Shown piece by piece: positions 1-7,267 of a DNA stretch of 10,420 nt (its first letter is position 1; each line of letters begins with the position of its first letter). The DNA comes from Symbiodinium natans. Lineage: Eukaryota; Sar; Dinophyceae; Suessiales; Symbiodiniaceae. The stretch is taken from the NCBI GenBank assembly GCA_905221605.1, contig CAJNDS010001709.1, positions 1 to 10,420 of the forward strand, written 5' to 3'. The notes beneath the pieces are model-generated. The model ran no database searches and had not been told where the DNA came from. It was given only the letters and a program-made list of their open reading frames with translations. The position numbers were made by a program, and so were the translations under genes.

Positions 1-99
1 AAATTTCGACCCGCAAAGTTGTTCCTACCCGTTCCCGTTTTGTGCGGTATTTGCGGGACTTTTGCAGGGTGCCAAGGGGATTCCGGCAAATTTTGAATT
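1..99. other. Unassigned left edge
   Basis: No gene, repeat unit or RNA structure can be recognised in these bases. They precede the first GC-rich spacer of the satellite. An open frame that starts at 42 and runs on into the satellite has no domain-like content and is not believed. Confidence 0.5.
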
Positions 100-1770
100 T
101 TGGGGGCCCCAGGCCGGCGCGAACCCCCCTTCCTCCCAAACTGGTCTCCCCGGGCCCCCCCCAAACTATTCGAACTATTCGAACTATTCGAAACTATTCG
201 AACTATTCGAACCCCCTGGTTCGAATAGTTCGAATAGTTCGAATAGTTTGGGGCACCAGCCCTCGCCCCCAAACTATTCGAACTATTCGAACCCCCCTGG
301 TTCGAATAGTTCGAATAGTTCGAATAGTTCGAATAGTTTGGGCCTCCAGGCCGGGCCCCCAAACTATTCGAACTATTCGAACCCCCCTGGTTCGAATAGT
401 TCGAATAGTTTCGAATAGTTCGAATAGTTCGAATAGTTTGGGAGCCCGGCCTGGGGCCCCCACACTATTCGAACTATTCGAACCCCCCTTCCTCCCAAAC
501 TGGTCCCCCCGGGGACCCCCCAAACTATTCGAACTATTCGAACTATTCGAAGCTATTCGAACTATTCGAACCCCCCTGGTTCGAATAGTTCGAATAGTTC
601 GAATAGTTTGGGGCACCAGCCCTCGCGCCCAAACTATTCGAACTATTCGAACCCCCCTGGTTCGAATAGTTCGAATAGTTTCGAATAGTTCGAATAGTTT
701 AGGGGGCCCGGCCTGGGGCCCCCACACTATTCGATGAACCCCCCTTCCTCCCAAACTGGTCCCCCCGGGGACCCCCCAAACTATTCGAACTATTCGAAAC
801 TATTCGAACTATTCGAACCCCCCTGGTTCGAATAGTTCGAATAGTTCGAATAGTTTGGGGCACCAGCCCTCGCCCCCAAACTATTCGAACTATTCGAACC
901 CCCCTGGTTCGAATAATTCGAATAGTTCGAATAGTTCGAATAGTTTGGGGGCCCCAGGCCGGGCCCCCAAACCATTCAAACTATGCGAACCCCCCTTCCT
1001 CCCAAACTGGTCTCCCCGGGCAACCCCCAAACTATTCGAACTATTCGAACTATTCGAAACTATTCGAACTATTCGAACCCCCCTGGTTCGAATAGTTCGA
1101 ATAGTTCGAATAGTTTGGGGCACCAGCCCTCGCGCCCAAACTATTCGAACTAATCGAACTATTCGAACCAGGGGGGTTCGAATAGTTCGAATAGCTTCGA
1201 ATAGTTCGAATAGTTTGGGGGCCCGGCCTGGGGCCCCCACACTATTCGAACTATTCGAACCCCCTTCCTCCCAAACTGGTCTCCCCGGGCACGCCCCAAA
1301 CTATTCGAACTATTCGAAACTATTCGAACTATTCGAACCCCCCTGGTTCGAATAGTTCGAATAGTTCGAATAGTTTAGGGCACCAGGCCGGGCCCCCAAA
1401 CTATTCGAACTATTCGAACCCCCCTGGTTCGAATAGTTCGAATAGTTCGAATAGTTTAGGGCACCAGGCCGGGCCCCAAACTATTCGAACTATTCGAACC
1501 CCTCTGGTTCGAATAGTTCGAATAGTTTCGAATAGTTCGAATAGTTCGAATAGTTTGGGGGCCCCAGGCCGGGCCCCCAAACTATTCGAACCCATCTGGT
1601 TCGAATAGTTCGAATAGTTTGGGGCACCAGGCCATGCCCCCAAACTATTCGAACTATTCGAACCCCTCTGGTTCGAATAGTTCGAATAGTTTAGAATAGT
1701 TCGAATAGTTCGAATAGTTTGGGGACCCCAGGCCGGGCCCCCAAACCATTCAAACTATTCGAACCCCCGT
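100..1770. repeat. Satellite of inverted 9-bp units (TTCGAATAG / CTATTCGAA)
   Basis: Runs of two to five copies of TTCGAATAG alternate with runs of the reverse complement CTATTCGAA. Each pair is separated by a short hinge such as CCCCCCTGG, so every pair can fold into a hairpin. GC-rich spacers of a few kinds recur, for example GGGGCACCAGCCCTCGC and GGCCCCAGGCCGGGCCCCC. The phrase TTCCTCCCAAACTGGT recurs about five times, near 130, 490, 747, 995 and 1264, which gives a higher-order period of about 250-360 bp. Pure unit copies begin at 166 and end at 1763. Because the unit is exactly three codons long, two of the three frames on each strand stay open. This creates long spurious frames with products rich in SNS, RIV, LFE or YSN. 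No real protein is supported here. Confidence 0.95.
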
Positions 1771-2230
1771 TTGAAAGTTCAGAAAAGACGCATGGTCACA
1801 TAATACAGGAAGGTTCCTCGTACATATATATATATGCTACCCCCCCCCCCTCCAAAACCCCACGTTTAAGAAACAAAGCTCGGCGAGAATCGATGTTTCC
1901 TATGACAGGCTTCGACATGGTGCATTTAAAGAACTAAATTGTGTAAATCCTGAAAGGGTGGCTTTAATTTATTTAAAGCGGGCGGGAGAATTAAATAGTT
2001 AAAATAAACAAAAAAACTAACTAAATTAATTAATCTAATTAAATTAATTAAGCTAATTAAATTAATGAGATTTTAAGTACTTTCAATCCTGAAAGGCAGG
2101 GGGACAGCTCCTTCCTTCTGAGGGGATTTCAATACTTTAAATATGAAGCCCCCTATTGAAACATGAAGGCCCCTTCAGATTTAAATTCTCTCTTCTTTTT
2201 TTTCACTTCCCCTTCGCGGGAGGGGGCCAG

Positions 2231-2261
<31 letters not shown>

Positions 2262-3390
2262 ATCAGGATTTATTAAACTGTTTAAAATATTAGAAGAAGA
2301 AATATGAAATTTTTTAAATGATTTGATTAAACACTCTCCCCGAATTTGATAATATAAGAATGAAGGCCTCTATTTGTATATGAAGGCCCCTCCATACTTA
2401 CTTTATCTAATTCTCCTCCCCGAATTAAGTAATGTAAACATTGAAGGCCCTTCCACATTTAATTATTTACTTTGGGGGGTGGGGGGGGGAGAATTAAATA
2501 ATTACAATCTAAATAGTTTAAATACATTAAATCCGAAGAAATGGGGGGGGGGGGGGGGGGTGGGAGCTCCCCCCTTCTGGAGGGAATGAAACAGCTTATT
2601 TTTTATATGAAGATCCCCATTTAAATATGAAGGCCCCTTCAGATTTAAATGATTGAATTCCCCCGGTGGGAGGGGGCCAGGCCCCCCTTGTAGGATTTCA
2701 ATATTTCAAACACGTTAATGTAAATAAGTTAAATAATTTAAATCCTGGACGGGGGAGGGCGGGGGGTTGGGGGGGGGCGCTCTCTGCTTCTGAGGTTCCC
2801 CCTGCTAGGCCCTCTTTCAGGATTTAATTGTTCAAACTAGTTTCTTTCTATAATCTATGTAATTTATTTAAGTCCCCTCCCCGAATCAATGAATCAAATA
2901 TGAAGCCCCCTTCACATGAACTTGCATACACTCGGTGAATATTTAAACACGAAGGCCCCTATTTGAATATGAAGACCCTTCCATATTTACATTATTTAGT
3001 TCAGGGGGAGAATTTATATTTTAGATAATCCAAATCTTGGGGGGGGGGGGGGGGGGGGGGCAGCTCCTTCCTTGTGGGGGGAAACAAAAAATCACACAAT
3101 TTACATATGAGGCCCCTATTTAAATTTGAAGGCACCCCCCTCAGATTTAAATTTGTTCATTCTCTAATTCTCCTTGCTAGAGGGGACCGGGGCCCTTTTT
3201 CAGGATTTAAATTATGTAAATTATTAATCTATCTCTTTACATATTTAAGTGGCATTTAAGTCCCTCCCGAATTCAGTAATTTAGATATTAAGGCCTCTAT
3301 TTAAATATGAAAGCTCCTCTATTTCTTAAAATATTTAAAGTACTTAATTCTCCGCCCCGAATTACATAGTCGAAGTACGAAGGCCCCTAT
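1771..3390. repeat. AT-rich intergenic DNA with degenerate GAAGGCCCC repeats
   Basis: No gene is visible. The DNA alternates between AT-rich stretches such as TTTAAAT and TTAATTAA and short GC-rich words. A diverged repeat close to TTTAAATATGAAGGCCCCT recurs, often twice in a row, near 2140-2170, 2360-2390, 2440, 2610-2640, 2900, 2950-2980, 3105-3130, 3290 and 3377. A second word, CCCCGAATT or similar followed by AAGTAAT-like sequence, recurs near 2340, 2415, 2880, 3265 and 3355. A third, CAGCTCCTTCCTTCTGAGG-like, recurs near 2104, 2565, 2775 and 3061, usually just after a G run. This reads as an old, decayed tandem or dispersed repeat family. Confidence 0.7.
2231..2261. repeat. Poly-C tract (31 C)
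   Basis: An uninterrupted run of 31 C. Equivalent G runs lie at 2543-2560 (18 G) and 3039-3060 (22 G). Such tracts can form G-quadruplexes on the G-rich strand, and their true length is unreliable in most assemblies. Confidence 0.95.
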
Positions 3391-3449
3391 TTGAATAGCA
3401 GATTTTTGAGGCCACCAGATGATTTGATCTGTGACATAAAGAGGCAAAT

Positions 3450-3980
3450 CTGCCAATCTCGAGGAAACGCAGATTTCAAATCTGCGAATCTGCGTTTTCT
3501 CGAGGAAACGCAGATTCGCAGATTTGCAGATTGGTTTGGGGCTACAAATCTGCGAATCTGCGTTTTCTCGAGAAAAACACAGATTTGCAGATTGGTTGGG
3601 GGCTACAAATCTGCGAATCTGCGAATCTGCGTTTTCTCGAGAAAAACGCAGATTCCAAATCTGCAAATCTGCGTTTTCTCGAGAAAAACGCAGATTTCAA
3701 GTCTGCGTTTTCTCGAGAAAAACGCAGATTTCAAATCTGCGAATCTGCGTTTTCTCGAGGAAACGCAGATTCTCAGATTTGCAGATTGGTTTGGGGCTAC
3801 AAATCTGCGAATCTGCTGCGAATCTGCGTTTTCTCGAGGAAACGCAGATTCGCAGATTTGCAGATTGGTTGGGGGCTACAAATCTGCGAATCTGCGAATC
3901 TGCGTTTTCTCGAGGTTTCGCAGATTCGCAGATTTGCAGATTGGTTGGGGCTACAAATCTGGGAATCTGCGAATTGGTGA
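3450..3980. repeat. Satellite of inverted 8-bp units with CTCGAG palindromes
   Basis: The unit CGCAGATT and its reverse complement AATCTGCG occur in short runs of opposite orientation. They join at a palindromic core, CTGCGTTTTCTCGAG and its mirror, or at a spacer, GGTTGGGGGCTACAAATC-like. Nine CTCGAG centres lie at 3458, 3499, 3567, 3636, 3678, 3712, 3754, 3833 and 3909, a spacing of 34-79 bp. Some cores carry GAGAAAAAC and others GAGGAAAC. Long open frames on both strands across this block, with products rich in ICESAFSR or RFADLQIG, are by-products of the repeat and not genes. Confidence 0.93.
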
Positions 3981-4012
3981 CCTGAGACGTGGGGTTTTGG
4001 AGGGGGGGGGTA

Positions 4013-4014
<2 letters not shown>

Positions 4015-4050
<36 letters not shown>
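4015..4050. repeat. (TA)n microsatellite
   Basis: Eighteen AT dinucleotides in a row, followed by TTATTTATTT and a T run that leads directly into the left terminal inverted repeat of the transposon. The low complexity makes any target-site duplication on this side hard to recognise. Confidence 0.95.
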
Positions 4051-4054
<4 letters not shown>

Positions 4055-4068
4055 TTATTTTTTTTTTA

Positions 4069-4107
4069 GTTCAAAGCGGTTTCTCAGCCGCTGCGTTTTT
4101 GGGGTTT
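4069..4107 (+). repeat. Left terminal inverted repeat of the transposon
   Basis: It begins GTTCAAAGCGG and contains CTCAGCCGCTGCGTTTTTG. It pairs with 8676-8714 over 39 positions, with mismatches only at positions 7, 12, 13, 14 and 34. Similarity stops inside position 39, so this is the full inner limit of the TIR. Confidence 0.88.
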
Positions 4108-4223
4108 CATTGATCGGACCAGAATTGCCAAATATAGGCAAAACCCACAAACAATACATTTTGCAATACTCTTGGGAGAACAGGAACACCGACAATCGAA
4201 CAAATCAACACAAAAAGCCCAGT

Positions 4224-4408
4224 AAACCAATTTCCACAAAACCAAAAAGACCAATACCAAAAAAACCAAAAAAACCAAAAAAAACAATTTTCCGGGACTC
4301 TGTGAAAGCTGTGGAAATACGCTTACGCATCAAAAGTCCCGGAAATTTTTTTTTGGTTTTTTTGGTTTTTTTGGTATTGGTTTTTTTGGTTTTGTGGAAA
4401 TTGGTTTT
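4224..4408. repeat. Long inverted repeat (hairpin) near the left end
   Basis: The left arm 4224-4299 starts AAACCAATTTCCACAAAACC and ends CCGGGACT. The right arm 4335-4408 starts AGTCCCGG and ends GTGGAAATTGGTTT. They are near-perfect reverse complements over about 75 bp, with a small indel in the homopolymer part and one or two mismatches. The 35-nt loop spans 4300-4334. The stem is built mostly of AACC/GGTT steps with A or T runs. It lies inside the transposon, between the left TIR and the first gene. It could be a nested MITE-like insertion, a replication or transposition signal, or part of a promoter with T-rich boxes. The sequence does not decide between these. Confidence 0.9.
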
Positions 4409-4484
4409 TGGGGACTATTTGTTTGGTTTCGGTGTCCCAGTTGTCCCTATGAGCCGTGCACTCACGTCCAAACGCATGATCTGG

Positions 4485-4509
4485 CAGGTCTTTTGGCTTC
4501 TTGCTCTAG
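4485..4509 (+). promoter_or_regulatory. Possible trans-splice (SL) acceptor upstream of the helicase-like gene
   Basis: A pyrimidine-rich stretch, GGTCTTTTGGCTTCTTGCTCTAG, ends in AG at 4508-4509, 33 bases before the first ATG of the gene. Dinoflagellate mRNAs usually receive a spliced leader at such an AG, and this site would give a short 5' UTR. A later AG (around 4515 or 4522) could serve equally. It may instead be the acceptor of an ordinary intron after an unseen upstream exon. Confidence 0.3.
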
Positions 4510-4542
4510 TAAAAGTCTCGTAGCATCCCAATTGTGCGTATC

Positions 4543-6837
4543 ATGGGAAGTTACACGGCGGACCAAGAGATCCAAGACGGAACGCTCACATTCGACGAAG
4601 CATGCGCACACGTTTCCGGCCAAAAACTACAAGGTCCAGAGAACAAACCTCTGAAGTCGGACCGTGCCACTGGTGACGTTCGCGTCTGCGATCTGCCGAT
4701 TCGCCACCTCGAGTCTAATCCAACCAAAATCGAGCAATTCGCAGACGTACTCTTAGACCAGAAGCTGACTGTGACCAACAGCATGTTCGACACCATCTAC
4801 CAGACTTGCTATGAAACCAAATATGCCCAACTTCCTCATCCGTTCTGCTTGCGAAAGGAACCAACCGTTCCCTACACCATGCAGATCATCATTCTGCCCG
4901 CGTCTTCCCCGGCAAACTCGGAACCGAGTGCCGATTACGTCCACATCGTGAAGCATGTCTACCTGCATCGCAACAAGGTGCCATCAAAAGATTGCGTAGC
5001 AATGTGCTATGGCACACCCATGAGGTTCGACTGGGGCAACAACACTCGGCTGGGTCTGGCTGGGTTGAACTACATGTTGGATCGCATGGGTGGTCGGCAA
5101 TTAAGGCACTGGATCATCAAACCCAAGTTCGAAAAAAAACTCACCTTGGACCAGCACCAGCGCGCGGATGGCTATGCCTTCATTCGCGACTGTGGTCCTA
5201 GGAGCAACAACAAGAACCAGTTCATGGAGTGGACGGATGAGCAAATCCACACTCCTGGTGGAAAGCTCGAAAATTGGCCAGAAGCCAAGGTGAAGGAAGC
5301 TTTGAACAATTACATGAAAGGCCGCCAAAACGCCAAGACCCTGGAGTTTTGGCCCTTCACGTTCAAGAGTTTCGTACCTTGGTTTCTCGACAAAGTCCTG
5401 ATCAAGATGTTGCCAACCATGCGGCAGAATGCCATCACATGGATCGGTCGAACCCGAACAGGCAAGTCGGTGTCATCCAAAACCATACTTTTCATGCAGT
5501 CCAAATTTGAGATCGACCTAGCCGAGCGTTCTGACCTTGTTCCATCAATCGTGACGGCCAAGCATCTTGACTTCTTCAAGGCCGAACCCCTCACGAAATT
5601 CAAGCCTGGAGTGTTCGACGATGGCATGCTTCAAAAGATGGACGCGTCCTTCTTGAAGGCATTCCTGAACCCTTCAGTCACTCATTTAAACTATGAAGGT
5701 AAAAATGAAAGAAAAGTTGTATGATATATAAAAACGTGTTTCCCTTTTGAATAAGCATGTTGACGTGTGAGCCAAAACCTTAGGAGGAAGACGCCACCGT
5801 GTGGGCAAGGTACTCATCTGCTCAGTTTGATCAAGGCGCAGGCCGTCATGCGTGCAACAATCCGTACAACCGAGCCATAGATGAAGAACTCTTCGCAAGC
5901 ATGCAGAAATCCAAGATTTGGTCAGTTCCCCATGCCAAGTTCCTCGACATGATTAAGCCTTCCTTCTTAGCTGTGGACGAAGATGAGGACATGGATGCCA
6001 TCCTTGCCAGAACCCATCTTGTACTCCTCACGGACTCAGGTGTCTACTACCGCGTTGCTGGTACATCGAAAGATCCTGTGGATTTCATCGAGTGGGGCAC
6101 TGATCCCAAGGACCTACTCGCCCCCTCGCAGCACACGATCCTCAAACAGTACAAGATGAACCCGCATCTCCACAAATACCCACAACAGTACTTTGGAGAT
6201 CTCGCATGGTCCCAAGAGCTTCTTCGTCGTGTACTCAATGGTGAGAGCATTCCTCGCAGCTCCACAGTACTCGGTTCCAGTCTCTTTGGCGTCCACGCTG
6301 AAAGGACCGTTTCTGCATTTCGACCTTAACGTTTAAAAAAACTGAGTATTCCCTCGGCTGCTTATTTGTATGCTGAATGTACTGAACCTTCGCTTTGATA
6401 GGACTGCTGTGCAGTCTCATCCGTCGCTTCTTCGTCCCGATGAGCTCCATGTGAAAGTCAAGCAAGAACAGGTGGGTGGGTGGGTGGGGTGTTTATGAAA
6501 AATAAAGATAAGTAGAGAAGGTCGTATAAAGGGATATTTTTCATTTTGAGACGAAAGTTCCCAGGTTGCTCATGCTTTCCGAACACTCAAGAAGGGTCCG
6601 CTCCAGACCATCAACTTGGAATCACCTTCTCCAAAGAAGTTTGACAGTGCCAGCTCTACCTCGCCAATGCCCAAGCGTGCTAAGATCGCAACACCGGCCT
6701 CTTCATCAGCTCCTCTAAACCCAAGTTTTTTAGAGCATGATGTTGACGATGACATCATGCCTGCAGTGGGCCAGCAACCGGATGAGCTGGAGCAGGAACT
6801 GGAGGAACTCATGGACCAAATGGACACGGATGAGTAG
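4543..6837 (+). CDS. P-loop NTPase resembling Rep-type SF3 helicase, four exons
   Basis: Predicted exons are 4543-5698, 5791-6304, 6402-6471 and 6565-6837, giving 670 residues. The ATG at 4543 is chosen as the first ATG in frame; a stop lies upstream at 4510. Residues 1-290 match no family I can name, and no HUH nuclease motif was found. Residues 302-309 are GRTRTGKS (Walker A, Lys308). Residues 357-361 are VFDDG (Walker B-like, Asp359-Asp360). CNNPYN at 407-412 sits where superfamily 3 helicases carry motif C with its conserved Asn. The order and spacing resemble the helicase domain of Rep initiators of circular ssDNA replicons, which unwind DNA as hexamers. From about residue 598 the chain becomes Ser/Pro/Lys-rich, with PKRAKI at 616-621 that resembles a Myc-type nuclear import signal. 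The tail is acidic and ends MDTDE. The gene lies inside the transposon, upstream of the transposase and on the same strand, so a helper role in transposition or replication is inferred. Helicase assignment is moderate; the intact coding structure is well supported. Confidence 0.72.
5699..5790 (+). other. Intron 1 of the helicase-like gene
   Basis: The frame from exon 1 meets a stop soon after 5698, and the next open frame is preceded by a stop at 5781. Splicing GAAG|GTAAAA to GGAAG|ACG (92 nt, phase 1, GT-AG) restores one frame across the join. GAAG occurs at both edges (5695-5698 and 5787-5790), so the exact cut can slide by up to four bases without changing the protein. Using the TTAG at 5780-5783 instead would add one Glu. 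Confidence 0.75.
6305..6401 (+). other. Intron 2 of the helicase-like gene (GA-AG)
   Basis: The exon 2 frame stops at 6327 and exon 3 uses a different frame. The join that restores the frame is AAAG|GACCGT to GATAG|GACTG (97 nt, phase 2). The donor is GA, not GT, and the acceptor is AG|G. Both are known in dinoflagellate introns. AGGAC is repeated exactly at 6303-6307 and 6400-6404. A canonical GT at 6309 with an AG at 6414 is a less likely alternative that keeps the frame and drops a few residues. Confidence 0.6.
6472..6564 (+). other. Intron 3 of the helicase-like gene
   Basis: The join GAACAG|GTGGGT to TTCCCAG|GTTGCT (93 nt, phase 0) has canonical GT-AG ends and the AG|G acceptor. The donor lies in a run of four GTGG repeats. 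The frames on both sides agree, reading KQEQ then VAHAF. Confidence 0.8.
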
Positions 6838-7160
6838 ATCTTCACAATGCCTGACGACTCCAAAGCATTTTGAGTTCGGGAACTGCAGGTCCTGAATCGC
6901 TTCTCCCGAGTCGGTTCTGCTCGAGCAACATGCTGCACACACATAGCAGGCGTGCAGGTTTGTGTTAAGTCACACGCACACACACGCACACCGTCGCACC
7001 TCGCGAGAGAAAAAACACCCAAGCATCGATGCTGCTTGCAGTGCTGCGTGTTTTATGCGACTGCCTATGCCGAAACTCTTAATTGCATGAGGAAATCCAT
7101 GATGTTGTTTGTGTTGATGCTTCAAGTTTTGGCAAGCAGTAGTTTGCAAATCTGTCCCGA
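6838..7160. other. Spacer between the two transposon genes
   Basis: No coding region is supported. It holds the presumed 3' end of the helicase-like gene, a short CA-rich stretch at 6969-6990, and then a T-rich run that ends in GGCAAGCAG near 7140. That AG is a plausible acceptor, cis or trans, just ahead of the ATG at 7161. Confidence 0.5.
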
Positions 7161-7244
7161 ATGGCGTCCTACGTTGATTGGATCGCCTTTAGAGAAGCGG
7201 TCCTGACAGCAGATTTCCTCCATCGGACCGAGTTTCTTTGCCTG
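7161..7244 (+). CDS. Candidate 5' exon of the Merlin-type transposase
   Basis: An ATG at 7161 opens a short frame reading MASYVDWIAFREAVL and then TADFLHRTEFL before it runs out of frame with the transposase core. Merlin and IS1595 transposases usually begin with a short helical segment of the form FL...L just before the zinc ribbon, and this stretch would fit it. A GT donor at 7245 or a GC donor at 7240 could end the exon, joining to an acceptor between about 7285 and 7320. No single pair fits all rules, so the splice is left open. Confidence 0.4.
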
Positions 7245-7267
7245 GTGAAACATAGTCACGTTCAGAC

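Noticed and set aside
42-1643. Several long open frames on both strands across the first satellite
   Set aside because: The 9-bp unit leaves two of three frames open on each strand by construction, and the products are only repeats of the unit (SNS, RIV, LFE, YSN).
3450-3980. CRISPR-like array (regular palindromes with spacers)
   Set aside because: The intervals are themselves made of the same 8-bp units rather than unique spacers, spacing is irregular (34-79 bp), and the setting is eukaryotic with no cas genes.
3319-4113. Overlapping frames of 115-240 codons in the second satellite
   Set aside because: All three + frames and one - frame are open over the same repeat, with products that mirror the unit; there is no codon bias or domain.
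4110-4654. Open frames through the hairpin and upstream of the helicase-like gene
   Set aside because: They run through the AACC/GGTT stem and yield low-complexity products (KPKKPKK, FLVFLVFLV). The frame at 4394-4654 overlaps the better-supported coding exon.
4543-5440. HUH endonuclease domain in the N-terminal part of the helicase-like protein
   Set aside because: No H-x-H motif was found next to a suitable strand. VKHVYLHR and CYETKY only loosely resemble the HUH and Y-x-x-K motifs and are in the wrong order.
7120-7145. Relic dinoflagellate spliced-leader sequence (TTTTGGCAAG resembles its 3' end)
   Set aside because: Only about ten bases match, with a 2-base gap. The surrounding genes keep introns, so recycling through mRNA is not indicated.
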